A model generated the notes under the pieces. That model did no database searches and was not told the DNA's origin. It worked only from the letters and a program-made list of their open reading frames with translations. Shown piece after piece: positions 13,071-24,064 of a stretch of DNA of 64,000 bases (within the stretch, counting starts at the first letter, position 1; each line of letters begins with the position of its first letter). Source of the DNA: Chaetomium olivaceum (Eukaryota; Ascomycota; Sordariomycetes; Sordariales; Chaetomiaceae). The stretch is taken from assembly GCA_039881045.1 (NCBI GenBank), contig JAYWVB010000016.1, positions 558,001 through 622,000 of the forward strand, in the 5' to 3' direction. Position numbers and translations under genes: made by a program.

Positions 13071-13195
13071 TAAGAAAAAGTAGAAGAAAAGAATGGGTAA
13101 AGTCTAAAGAAATGAGAGAGAAGAAAAGAAAGAAAGAAATACGCAAAAAGACAAAATAAGAAAAATAAGAAAAAGGTGAAAGAAAAAGAAATATA
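13071..13195 (+). repeat. Purine (A/G) tract
   Basis: About 125 bases almost entirely A and G on the plus strand, made of GAAA/AAAAG-type units. It lies at the 3' end of the degraded minus-strand gene and extends that frame into a Phe/Ser-rich run that is clearly not protein-like. Confidence 0.8.
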
Positions 13196-15300
13196 CAAGT
13201 GGAATGCTGAACGATGGAGTCGGGGTGTGGTCTCCATCTCACTGTCCCAAGGCCCTACCCAGGGCTTGCGCCCGAGGTCTTTATCCACACGCCAAAAAGG
13301 GTGGCTCAACGGCACGTCCATTATTGTCCTCCGAATTCCCTCCCAGGAATCTGGTGTGAAGTTTCGCATCGCGAGGTTGGTAGCCTTACTATCAATCGTG
13401 ATAGTGCAGCGGGCAAAGTCGAGGCCGTCAACGGGGTCAAAGTTTCCGCTTTTCAGACCAAACAACATTGCAATTCCGTGGCCCTTGGCCTTGCAAAGCG
13501 ACGCTTTGATGATACTGCCAATCCATAGGATGACTGGAAGACCCCATCGATCCAGGAGGTGGAACGAAATCTCCTCGGGCCCCGCTGTCGGCCGCTGGTG
13601 CTTCACTCTCTGGATCTTTTGGCAAATATGATGTCCCCACCAAAAGATGAGCCGGAACGGGTCCATGTCAGCCTCGCCGTGCCCAGCTGCCTCTGCATGC
13701 TTGTTGCAGTGCTTCCGCATGACGTACAGCATGTACTTGGCGACATGGTGGACATGAGTCCATGTCCACCATCCCTGTGCTTGAGGTCGAGACAAAACAT
13801 GATAAGGGTAAAATACCCTGTCTTTTGATGATGGGTCTGGCAGGGTGCAGTAGTCGTCAAACTCTTCTGAGGTCAAGCCGTACTACTGTTTTGGCGATGT
13901 TCAAGAGTGCCCGGTAAGTGGTCTTCCACCAGTCGATAGCGGATCCTGCAACTCTGGCGGGAATACCCTGAAAGAGACGCGCAAATGTATACCTAGCTAC
14001 CAAGTTTATCTTGGATAGCTGGACCAAAGGTCCCGGTCCTCATATGCTCAAGCACTTCCCTACGCTTGTCTTGGTCCCAACTTTCCCACTCTTCGACCTG
14101 ACGCTTGTGTGGTAGGTTGCAGTGGAAGAGGCTGTCCATGATAGACACATTCAGCAGTGCATTGTACGTCCAAGTCCACATAGCCTTTCGAAGTTGGAAA
14201 CTCGGTTCCTGGTAGATTCGTAGGTATTGGCCGAGGAGCGGGAGGACAATGATGGACTGCTTCTTTTGACCCAGTTAAGAGCCCACGTGGTGTGCAGACG
14301 CTGGGTGGTGAATGTAGAAGCTATCTTCCTTGACGACGGTGAAGGGGTAGATAAACTCGATCGTGAATACCAAAGGCCCTGGCGCCCAAGACATGTTGCT
14401 GTCGGTATAATCGAACACCACAATCCTACTGTCGTCTGTATCGGCGATGAGATGGCGAACAAGATCCACTCGCAATTGTTCCTTTAGAACTTCAAGAACT
14501 TGTTTGTTGGGATGAAGCTTTGAGTCCGTGAGATCCAGATTTCCGAAACTCGCCGTAGTACCTTCGACTCGGCGATTTTCATGGGTGCCGTTTTGACGAA
14601 TTGACTGTCTTTCCGTGGTTGGGGCCCGACTCTGGTAAACCCATTCTGGTCAACAATACTGGGAGCTGCGGTGACACTTGTGGCTATGGTCTGGTCTAGC
14701 GGCGGTGATGCTTCGTCCTCGTCGTCGGATGCAAGAGGCTCAAACTCAAAATCGGACCAGGTATCATCCTCCTTCGTATCGTCTTCATCATCGTCCAACG
14801 CGTCCTCGTCCTCATCGGATTCCAATGCTGGGGGCCTGAGTGGTTTTGCTCTGGAGGCCGGCAACGCGCGAGGGCCCTTGTCGGGGGGTACCCCTGATTG
14901 ACGGAGAGCGCCGCTTGGGGTGGGCGGGCATCGTCATCTAAAGCAGCTTCAGCTGGTGCTCGAAAAGGGGTAAACAGGTATCCCAACCCTCCTCATCTGA
15001 AATTTGGTCCGGATTCTGGGTCATTCTCACAGACGCTCTTACAGGCACAGCGGTAAAACCCTGATCCAGGGGCTGGTACATCAGGATGGTTGCCTTCTCA
15101 GCGGCAACGGCCGCAGCCCTTCGCGGGCGGGCGGTCTTTGCCCGGACATCAACATCAAGTTCTATATTAGTTACAAGGCGGTCGGCTCACTCTTGTGCAT
15201 CAAGATAGCAGCATTAGGCACCCCGAACAGAGACACAGAAACGGGCAAGAGCGATGTAGCGTGCTTGCCATGGTCCGCCAGCGTTGTACCGCCTAGTTGA
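13196..15300 (-). pseudogene. Degraded large gene of unknown family
   Basis: Protein-like blocks follow one another on the minus strand but in changing frames. In order from the 5' end they are: an Ala/Arg-rich block with MYQPLDQGFTAVP (about 15100-15000); GYLFTPFRAPAEAALDDDAR (about 14985); an acidic Asp/Glu-rich block (14864-14700); LTDSKLHPNKQVLEVLKEQL running into SRIVVFDYTDSNMSWAPG (about 14550-14390); then, after an in-frame TAA at 14275-14277, LPLLGQYLRIYQEPSFQLRK, MWTWTYNALLN and LPHKRQVEEWESWDQ (to about 14050); then WWKTTYRALLN and a 200-residue Trp-rich block ending near 13220 (YGLTSEEFDDYCTLPDP, RWGLPVILWIGSIIK, MDVPLSHPFWRVDKDLG). At least three frame changes and one nonsense codon are present. 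A possible first intron lies at about 15151-15188. I do not recognise the family. Confidence 0.6.
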
Positions 15301-16349
15301 CATATGTCCCCCTCCCCATGGTTGTGCTGGTTCTCAGCGACTGAGACAACACAAGTCTCAGTCGGCCTGCCACAAAGTATGTATAATGCTGGAGGGTGGG
15401 TGCGTGGAGCGTAAGGGTTAGGTGGCCTCACAGGTCCCAACGATATACACGAAGCCCTCTCTCGTCAGACTGGCATCTTACCGGCCAAATGAATGCCAGA
15501 GTTGCGACATATGTGCTAATGGACGGTACCAATCTACAAACACCGATGGCAGCTCGCCGAGATACTTAAAACCTCTAGTAGCCACTCAACTTCTGTTCTA
15601 GTCGCTTTTCTTGACGTTGCTCTCATATGGTCTTTCGTGTATAAGGTACCTAGTTAAGGTACGGGTACCTCGGTAATTTGTTTTATTTTTTTGTGGAGCA
15701 GTTGGCCACAAAGTTGGTCTAGAGAGATCAGGTCGTCTATCACAGAGAGCTCTGCGGAAAACTCCACGGTGCGATAATTAACTGAGCGGAGGTGCTCGGG
15801 TCTGCGTTGCGGCGAGGGTTGTTGCCCGAGGCCCCGAGGTGGACCATGGATGGTCAGTGATCACGGCCATCGCTCCAAATACCACCGCACCACCGAAAGC
15901 TCCTCCCAGACCCCGCCTTGGGCAACCCACAATGTTCTCCACCAGCGGTCCCATCCGCTCCGAAGCTTTCTGGGGTTTAGTGGAGTTGCCGCTCAGGCGG
16001 TACTTTGTGTGTGGGCCGAGGGTTTCATGTTGTATCCGTCAACCGTAAAAGTGACACTCGAACGGCCCGCCCGCCAAGGTGACATTGGAGCTTCACATCA
16101 GTGATGGACTCGATCTTACATAGGAAAATGCTGGTGGGATCAGTTCATACGCAACATTCTGTCAACGACAGAGAACGCAAACACAACCGAGCAGTCACGG
16201 CAACGCGACAGTCAACGGACAACTTCGGTTAATTAGTGGTATTAACTACCCCAGTCCCCACGCTCACCGACTCCAAACAAACAGCCAACCCCTGGACAAC
16301 GACCAGGATGTACAACTTCAAACAGACCAGATCATAGCAGGGACAGCCC
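15301..16349. other. Intergenic region, nothing recognised
   Basis: No gene seen. It contains GGTACC-type palindromic words near 15645-15672, a motif that recurs in other intergenic parts of this window, and the 3' UTR of the permease that ends at 16350. Confidence 0.5.
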
Positions 16350-18357
16350 TTAAGCAACAATCTTCTCGGCGACCTTGCCGTCCTCGGTGAGGATGACCTT
16401 GTCGACAGTGAGCGAAGCCTTGACGGGGTTGGGCTGGTTGTAGACCCATTCGAGCTGCTCGATGGTACGGCCCTGGGACTCGACACTGTAGGAGGATTAT
16501 CGTTAGCAAAAGAACTGAAACAATGCAGGTGAAAGACGCAGAGAATGGAAACATACCCAAACAAGAACCACGCAATCGCCTCGATGACGTCCCAGGCAAC
16601 AAACACAAAGATGTACTTGTAACCAATCCGCTCGAGGGCAATGGGGCCGGCAAACAGGTTGATGAAGCCCATGCCGTTGACGATGAAGGCAGACAAAGCA
16701 AGACCCTTGGCACGAGTAGTAGTCTCGAGGGCCTCGGTGGGGATGGCGCCCTGCAGCGGGGTGGTAGTGAAGGAGAAGATGATGTTGAAGAGGAAGTACG
16801 ACGCGAGCGCGCCCTGGCCGTAAGAGATGTCGATCTTGCCGGCGGCCGTCTGCTGATCGAGCACGGCCGACAGACCCGAGTTGGTGGCCAGTGCGACGGC
16901 GCACATGAAGGTGCCGATGACGAGCACCTTGCGGCGGGGCATCTTGTCGGTCAGGCACACGGCCGTCAGGGCACCAATGGCGGACAGGACCTGGTTGAGG
17001 ATGTTGTAGCCGAGCTGCTGGGGAACGCTGGTAACGCCGAGGTTCTTGAAGATGGTGGTGTTGAAGTAGCCGAGACCGTTGCCGGAGAACTGGCCGAAGA
17101 TGGAGATCATGAGCACCTGGGCGATGCGCCAGCGGCCGCTGTGCGTCATGAGGAAGGGACGGTAATCCCACCAGGTCTTGTCCACACCGTCCTGGACGAT
17201 ACCCTCCCTCATCTCCTCGTACTCAAGGCGAACAAGACGCGAGTTGGGGTCACCGTTGCCGTGGTACTTGATAAGGAATGCCAGAGCCTCTTCTTCCTTG
17301 CCGTTGGCGACGAGGAAACGAGGAGACTCGGGGATGAAGAAGACGGAAGCCATGACGATGAGGCAGGCAAAGGACTGCAAAATCAGGGGCACCCGCCACG
17401 AGTAGTCGTTCTCCATGTAGTTGCAGCCGAAGGTGACGATGGCAGCCGGGATGGCACCGCCGAACCAGCCGCAGTTGTAGAAGCCCGTGCAACGACCGCG
17501 CCAGTGAGGCGGAGAGATCTCGATGGCGTACGCCGGGGCAGCGACTGTCATGACCGCGATACCGAGGCCAAGAATAAAACGACCCACGACGATCTGGGGG
17601 AGGTGTGACGAGGTTGAAATAATGACCATGCCGATGTTGATAATAACACCACCCGCGAACATAGCCTTCCGGCGACCGAACTTGTCAGAGAGGGTAGCGG
17701 CGAACGGAGCGCCGACCATGGCACCACTACAATGCACGGTTAGGTCAGCTTACTGGCCCTACTATCCGAGCTTCTTGGACGCGCCACGGCGCGGCAGAGA
17801 CGTACACGACATAGAGCGAGAAGATGACGGCAGCACCGGTTCCTACGTCCTTGACGCCAAACTGCTCTTGGAAGGGCTTCATGGCAATGATGGACGTCAT
17901 GAGAGACCCATCGTATCCGTTGGCACAAGCGCTGTGATTGAATTAGTCAACTATCCGAGCCACATGAGTGTGTAGGAGAAGCATACCAGCAAAAGGCAAT
18001 GAAGATGGAGACTGTAGCATCGTGGTTAGTTACTTTCTTTGTCATCTCTCCCCTTTTTTCCTCGTTTGACGCGTCAATCATGGTGTTTTTGCTCACAGTA
18101 AAGATGCAGAGACGTCCTGCTCCAGGGGTTGATGTTGGCCTCCTGAATGGCAGCGAAGAGCTCGGCCTACGGTTGTCAGCAAATTGATTCCAGGTCAATT
18201 GAGACACAGCTTGGCAACACTCAAAACTTACATTGTGCACCGTCTTCTCCTTGCCCTGCACCTTAGGCACATGGCTAACCGGGACAGCAGCGGATGCTAT
18301 CTCAGGAACAGCCGCATGCTTCTCGCTGCTGATCTGATCCGACCCGTGGGACGACAT
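16350..18357 (-). CDS. Second lactose-permease-type MFS transporter
   Basis: Sugar:proton symporter, 550 residues after splicing. Minus-strand exons are 18357-18232, 18166-18097, 18011-17987, 17931-17806, 17726-16557 and 16485-16350. Five introns with good signals (GTAAGT, GTGAGC, GTATGC, GTACGT, GTATGT) all join in frame. The 25-nt third exon encodes part of helix 1 (SIFIAFCC), followed by CANGYDGSLMTSI. Other marks: DKFGRRKAMFAGG, FIPESPRFLVANGKEEEA, PLQGAIPTEALETTTRAKG, and the tail VESQGRTIEQLEWVYNQPNPVKASL typical of lactose-permease relatives. The frame is undamaged. It differs clearly from the 9431 gene, so the two are not a recent duplication. With the beta-galactosidase nearby, a role in galactoside uptake is likely; oligosaccharides of plant cell walls are also possible. 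Confidence 0.9.
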
Positions 18358-21300
18358 CTTCGCGGTGGCTCTTGGAGAGAATGGCCGGTGTGAAGATGGA
18401 GAGTGGTGTCGGGAACGAGATCAGCACAACCTTGTGGCATCGTGATACATATACACGGTCACAGCACAGCTTTGATGGTTGAGAACCCTGCATGCAGTGG
18501 AAATGGAAGCTTCCCAATGGAGTGCCCCAGTTACCCGATCCAGTCACGGAGAACCTCGCTCCGTAGTCCAAAAGCGGTAGCGAGGAGCGTGTACCGCCCG
18601 GGCAGGCTTGTGATTGAACAGAAATTCTCCGATCGAATATGGGGACACGGTTTCTCCGCAACAACTCGCTGGTACCGTTTGAGAGCAGGATTGTATTTCG
18701 CCGGGCTGAACGCCGTGTGCGACGGGTCTGCGGGCACGATCCCAAGGACGCAAATACGCAGTGTTTGACGGACACCGGGCCTGCGTTCCTGGGGACTGGT
18801 TAGCGCGTCGCGCCACGCCCAGACAAACTGACAGCCGAAGATGGGGAGGCTTGAGCTGAGACGCCGGGGCAGGTTGCAGGGCTTCAACGGTTTTCCACTG
18901 CACGCCCAGAACAGCCTTCCCCAGAACAGCTTTCCCCGAGCCCATAGATGCAATCTCGGGGAGACGAACGCCGGTGGGTGCAAAAACCAGCGCTCGACCG
19001 GAGCCCATCTTTGCTCTGCAGCTCACCCCTCACATCAACGGCCCAATTGCGCGCCATCGCTCCCGCTACACGGCGTGGTCTAGCCCCTGAAGGATCCAGT
19101 GGGCCGGGGTTACCTTTGCTGATCCTGGGGCACCCGCGCATCTTCGCGAGCCGTCTGCACGTTTTCTGGTTGCATGTCGCCTCCGCTAGTTTGCGGTCAT
19201 CCCCTGTTCTATGGCGAAACTGCAGATCCGCCAGCACGATCGAAGAGTCAGCTCCGGCAAGGGCCCGGAACAGTTGGTCTGTTATTCCGTCAAGCCTTGA
19301 CCAACGCACATCACATGTGCCTGCCGGCATCGAGATGGACCCCTCTGAATGGTCGTTGTTCGAAGTACCCGAACCTTTCCTTCTCGAACCCTCGGGAGAT
19401 CGAATATGCGTCCCAATCTAGCGAAGTACGTACATGGACCGTTGCCGCGGGCCTTGGCCGGCGGCAATCACTGGCGTTCAGGTCCGTCACCCTTACCCCT
19501 GGCAAGGACGGTTTGTTTGCCCAGCAGAGAAGGAGAAGCAAGTCCACGATCCACCAACTGGTTTTTTTTGTCTTCACCCCAACCGATAAATCCTTCTCTC
19601 GGTAGCAAACGACTAAGTGGATCACATGCATCGTTTGCTCTCGTCAAACGGTGGAGAGGCTCGCGCTTGCTGTTACCTTTTCGAGCACGCGTTTTCCAGT
19701 CCTGCATTGAACGGCCCCCGTGGTGGCGCGCTTCCAGGGCCCTTCGACAGCCAAGACGGATGCCGCCGCCGCCTGGCCCCGAGGATGCAGGCTTGGTGGT
19801 CCCTGCGCGAGGGTTGGGTTCTTTGTCAACCCAGCGAGGCCCCAGGAAACCCATCGCCCAGCATTCCGGAGACTGCTTGTGTGTCCGGCGAGGTCGAGCC
19901 GCCCTAGCGAGATTGTGGCACACCACGTACAGCGGCCTGCATACTAGTCTTGTTTGGGACCTGCTTCGGAGTTGCCATTGGGTTTTTGCAAGGGGCCGCG
20001 GCCCGCTCCAGTGTGTCGTCGCTGTGGTTGAGTGAGTCCAGGCCGTCGAGAGTGGCTCAACCGGCGCATTCTAGGTCTGATGCAGGTAAGATGAACCCTT
20101 CGAGGGCCGTATTATGGGGCGAAGGACCTTCATCTCTCAAGAGACTTCAGCAAGTCACGATCGGGAGGCGAACCTCAACTGAGCTATTGAGCTCGGTTAA
20201 TTTTCAAGTGACGTAGAGTTCCCTAGGCAAACTCCAAGCTTGTAAAAGTCCCCTGTCGAACACATTCATCTGCCAAAACGTGCTAGTACGCTACCTTGGT
20301 ACCTACCTAGTAATCTAGATCGAGGAGAGCATCCCACTGAATCCTAAACCGACATCAATCGTGCTGCTGACGTCTTCTAATCTACCTCGAGCGGCAATGA
20401 GTGAGAGTTCGAAGTTCTTGTCTTTTCCCATACTTATCGTACGATGGCCGAGGAGCACCGAGTACGCCGTGTCGTGGTCAAAGCATGTTGCCGTTCAAGC
20501 AAACGGGGTGAGTTGTAATGGGACATGCCAGGTAAAGGCGATCTGTGATCTTGCAGATGGGGGTGTGGTACCTTGAAGTCCATCTGAGCAAAAGCAAAAC
20601 CCCATGCAACGGCATTCAAGGCCGGAGACCGGGAGGTTAGAAGGAGCTACCACTGGGGGGTGCTGAGAAGATGAAGTGCCCGACCAAATGATAGTTCCAC
20701 ATGCCCCTGAGCATCTTCGAGACGCAAAGATTTAACTCGGCGCCCGATCCCACTGTCAACCTACTGGCATACGAGGCATGTACATACCACCACACCAACA
20801 GCCCGGCGCCTCGCTTACTGCCGCTCTGCCTGCACGTCTTATCTCTTTCTGACCCAACCCAATGTGCCCGATGACACCGTGACGTGCATAATGGTCCGTG
20901 CCTGCAGTTGTTTTCTTGGCTCATCTCTTAAATACTAAGGTGAACCGTAGTTGGGAAAGCCAGGTTAGGGGGAAGCCAATTGCTGATATTCGGGCGGAGA
21001 TACCGGGGGAAAAGTAACACATTCCAAGCATCTCTTGCCCAGTGTCATCACCAAGTGCCTCTGCAACCTCAGCATTGAAAGGCACCACCTCACAACGCCA
21101 ATGATAGTAACTCTAATGTCCCCATCGTACGACAATAAGGCAGACAGAACGCGGGAGGGGCGTCAATCGGCGTGGAAACCCAGTCCATGACGAGAACGGG
21201 AAAAAAAGCACTATCGGGGTGGAAGGCGGCCCGCCTTTCCTTGGGCGAGGAAGGAAAGTACTTCGTACTCGATGGGGCAAAGGTGTGCTTCCAGAAGGAG

Positions 21301-22110
21301 CCCCACTAATAGGGTGGATGAAATGAAATACTGGGCCGCCTCTCGTATCCGGACCTTGATGCTTTGACGCTGGCGCTTACATGTTTGAAAGGCATGGTCC
21401 CTCGACGTCCAATTGTATTTTATTTGCCTTATTTCTTCCGAGCCAACTGCGTTGACAAGTTAATTCATCCAGGAACGATATGAGGCCCCAATCGGCTTTG
21501 AAGAATCATCATCTCCATTTCCAATAAGGGACTGACGACGGGGTCACTATCCGAGCCAGAATCGCTACGTAGAGTCGCCGACCATACGAGTTGGACGAAC
21601 GCTGTTGTCCACGTCGGCGCCCATTGTCAAGTCAGCCTTAGTAGCTTGGTCAAAAGGCTGGGGAACCTGGATTTCTCGGCTCAGGTAGGGAAGGATCTCC
21701 AGGCCCTCCATGTCTTCCATCACTGACGGGCAGCAGAAAGCAGAAAGCATGCCTCGCCGTTCAATGTTCTTGAAGCGAGAGCGAAATGCAATTCTGGGCA
21801 CGTCTATTGGCCCTTGGGCGATGAATTGGGTAGCGGTTTTGTTTATTCGGGCTCTCGATGTCTTTGTGCTGCTGACAGTTGCTACCCGATGTCTTTAAAA
21901 CAAGGCTAAAGTGCAATTCTGGTTCCGTCTATTGGCTCTCATGGGCCAAGCTTCACGCACCGCGAAGTCTCGAAATGCTGGAACTGAGCACTTTCTCCTA
22001 GAATGGCAAGGCTCTGGTAAGAAAGATGTTTAACACTTTAGCAGTGCTATCTTCTGTCGTCAAGTATAAGTAGTTCCTATATCAAAAGCTCATACCAAAC
22101 ACGCAACACA
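18358..22110. other. Long gene-poor region
   Basis: No gene that I can support. From 18.5 to 20.2 kb the DNA is GC-rich and open in several frames on both strands (the longest is 19349-20035, +), but none has recognisable motifs. From 20.2 kb on it is AT-richer. Two similar words of about 27 bases, TGCAATTCTGG plus a CGTCTATTGGC core, occur at about 21787-21813 and 21912-21938. A 70-residue frame (21565-21801, -) is unassignable. Confidence 0.5.
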
Positions 22111-22336
22111 ATGGCTGACACGCTCAACACTCCAGCGGAACTGGTCAACACCTGAACCATCACCAAGGATTTGAACGTAAGAGACCGCCATTTCCGGTTG
22201 CAATAGACTACCCATATGGGCGATACGTGACATATGCTGATAGATCCAACAGAACGTCATCCTTGGAATTGTGTTGCGCGGTTCCTGCGACAGTTGCAAG
22301 AAAAAGAACTGCCAATGCACTTGCAAGAAGTAATGC
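22111..22336 (+). CDS. Possible tiny Cys-rich (metallothionein-like) peptide gene
   Basis: A good start context (CACAATGGCTGAC, ATG at 22111) with a TATA-like GTATAAGTAG about 45 bases upstream opens MADTLNTPAELVNT, then meets TGA in frame. A typical intron follows (GTAAGA near 22180, CTGAT branch, CAACAG near 22251). The next exon reads LRGSCDSCKKKNCQCTCKK and then stop at about 22336. The spacing C-x2-C-x4-C-x-C-x-C resembles metal-binding peptides. Either the TGA is a nonsense mutation (for example CGA to TGA), or splicing avoids it, or this is chance. Low confidence. Confidence 0.3.
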
Positions 22337-22616
22337 AATAGACGCACCTGCCGTCCCGTTGCTCGCGGTGATATTGCGATTTGTTTGATGTCTACGTACG
22401 AACTGTGTTCAGCGCCTCTTAAGTATGGCGGTCGGAAGATTGTCTGAACCGATGTTGCTGGGAAACATGGTGACAGGCACCGGGAGGTCCCTACTAGGTT
22501 AATGGATAGGGACCAATCTTGATATCAGATGGGAGCATGTGTGTGAAGTTCCACTGTTGCCAGCTTGCGAGCTAGCTCTATGAACGGCGGTTGGGAAAAC
22601 ATCATACATCACCCAC

Positions 22617-23654
22617 CTATTGCTTCTCAAACCCGCACCAAACCGCCTGCCTCTTCTCCAAGAACGCATCCATCCCCTCCTTTGCATCCTCACTCCTTGC
22701 ATGCAACGCCATAACCCTCCCCGCCCACTCAACCGCATCCATATACCCATCCCCACCACTCCCTTCAACTACAGCCCCATCCGGCCCAACATAATCCCCT
22801 CCATTCAACCCCGCCTGCGTCCAAAACGCCCACTTCCCCATCGCGCTCTGCTGCGGCGACATGCCCACCAACCTCTCCACCGTCCTCGCCACCTCCCGAT
22901 CCAGCGCCCTCACCCTCCCCTCCTGTTCCCCATCCTCCCCCTCCAGCCCCCCCTCCGAGTCCACAACCCTGACCACATCCCCCACCTCCCCCGCCTTCAC
23001 CTCCTCCGCCATTGCCAACATCCACAACCCCCTCCCCACCCCCAGCCTTCTCCCCACCGCCGTCACCGGACTCGAGCACGGCAAGCCCAGCCCGGCGCCC
23101 GGCAACCGAAACCCCACGCCGGCATGCGCCATCGGCAGATCGGCCGTCAGCGCGAGCTGACACCCCGCGGCCACCGCCGCGCCCTGGATGCGGCTTACGA
23201 CTAGCGCCGGGCTGCGCCGGACCAGCGACATGACCTCGGCGCAGAGCGCGAACGTTTCCTGGATGGAGGCGGGGGCCAGGGTGCGGAGCTCGCGCAGGTC
23301 GTGGCCGGAGCTGAAGACGGGGCCGTGGGAGGCGAGGACGAGGACGGAGGGGAGGGTGGAGCGGGCTTGGTGGAAGGCGCGGGCCGAGGTGAGCCAGGTG
23401 TAGTCTTCTTCTTTTTGTTTGGTTTGGTCGTTGGTGGTGGCGGTGGCGGGTTTGGTGAGGGATTGTTCGAGTTTGGAGAGAAGAGAGGGCTTGAAGGGTG
23501 GGAGGAGGAGCACACGGCCAGTGGTGGGAGATGTGTTTGCCTTGATGAGCTGGTCGCGGAGGGAGCGGAGCTCGGCTAGGGAGAGGGCATTGCGCCGTTG
23601 TGGCGTGTTGAGCGTGATGTACGCTGCGCGTCGTGGCAGTGCTGGGAGAGACAT
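22617..23654 (-). CDS. Enoyl-CoA hydratase/isomerase family protein (ECHDC3-like)
   Basis: Single-exon gene, 345 residues, of the crotonase fold. The N-terminal beta-hairpin AAYITLNTPQRRNALSL is typical. The first oxyanion-hole segment is PVFSSGHDLREL (about 112-123) and the second is RIQGAAVAAGCQLALTADL (about 155-173), the usual place where acyl-CoA thioester is polarised. A Gly/Glu-rich insertion (about 230-250) lengthens the protein relative to bacterial hydratases. The pattern of an unusual GHDL motif and the C-terminal EGMDAFLEKRQAVW matches ECHDC3-like proteins of mitochondria, whose exact reaction is poorly known. The catalytic Glu of classical hydratases is not evident. No neighbour points to a pathway. 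Confidence 0.85.
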   Translation of the reverse strand: MSLPALPRRAAYITLNTPQRRNALSLAELRSLRDQLIKANTSPTTGRVLLLPPFKPSLLSKLEQSLTKPATATTNDQTKQKEEDYTWLTSARAFHQARSTLPSVLVLASHGPVFSSGHDLRELRTLAPASIQETFALCAEVMSLVRRSPALVVSRIQGAAVAAGCQLALTADLPMAHAGVGFRLPGAGLGLPCSSPVTAVGRRLGVGRGLWMLAMAEEVKAGEVGDVVRVVDSEGGLEGEDGEQEGRVRALDREVARTVERLVGMSPQQSAMGKWAFWTQAGLNGGDYVGPDGAVVEGSGGDGYMDAVEWAGRVMALHARSEDAKEGMDAFLEKRQAVWCGFEKQ

Positions 23655-24064
23655 GGCGTGAGGTTTTGCCAGTCAGTCCTGAGTGTAATAAACTACAATT
23701 ATGTGAGATGGCTTTGAGCCGGGTTTGGTGTTTGAACGATGAGACCAGGAGGATGGATCATGGATGTTGACATCCGGGAGGGGTAGCCAAGGGGTTAACC
23801 CTAACCCAGGTTTATAATTCGAGTGGCGTGACGGTGGAAGGAGGTCGGTCAAGCATTTCTGTGCACGAAATTGGGCAGGGTCTGGAACCTTTTCGCTGGT
23901 TAACATGTGTAGTCTTTTTTGTCATTTCCTTGGTTCATTTTGAAGGCATGATAAGCATGACGGCCCGAATTTCAACCCAAAATAGTACTTCGTAGCAGGA
24001 CGCTTATGCTAATATCCACGGATTAGTCCTCACTGATACCCCTATCCCAGCTAACTAAGGTCAT
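23655..24064. other. Intergenic region
   Basis: About 400 bases between the start of the hydratase-like gene and the end of the permease. No gene. It contains the promoter of the former and the 3' UTR of the latter. Confidence 0.6.

Noticed and set aside
12000..15600. Transposon
   Set aside because: The degraded gene shows no reverse transcriptase, integrase or transposase motif, and I found no terminal repeats or target-site duplication.
15640..15672. GGTACC-rich words as a regulatory element
   Set aside because: Similar words occur in many intergenic parts of the window (about 8825, 20300, 41460), so they look like a genome-wide compositional habit.
16523..17608. 361-residue plus-strand frame across the second lactose-type permease
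   Set aside because: Antisense shadow of the MFS gene with low-complexity acidic sequence.
19349..20035. 228-residue plus-strand frame
   Set aside because: Arg/Pro/Ser-rich with no motif, overlapped by long minus-strand frames; typical of GC-rich non-coding DNA.
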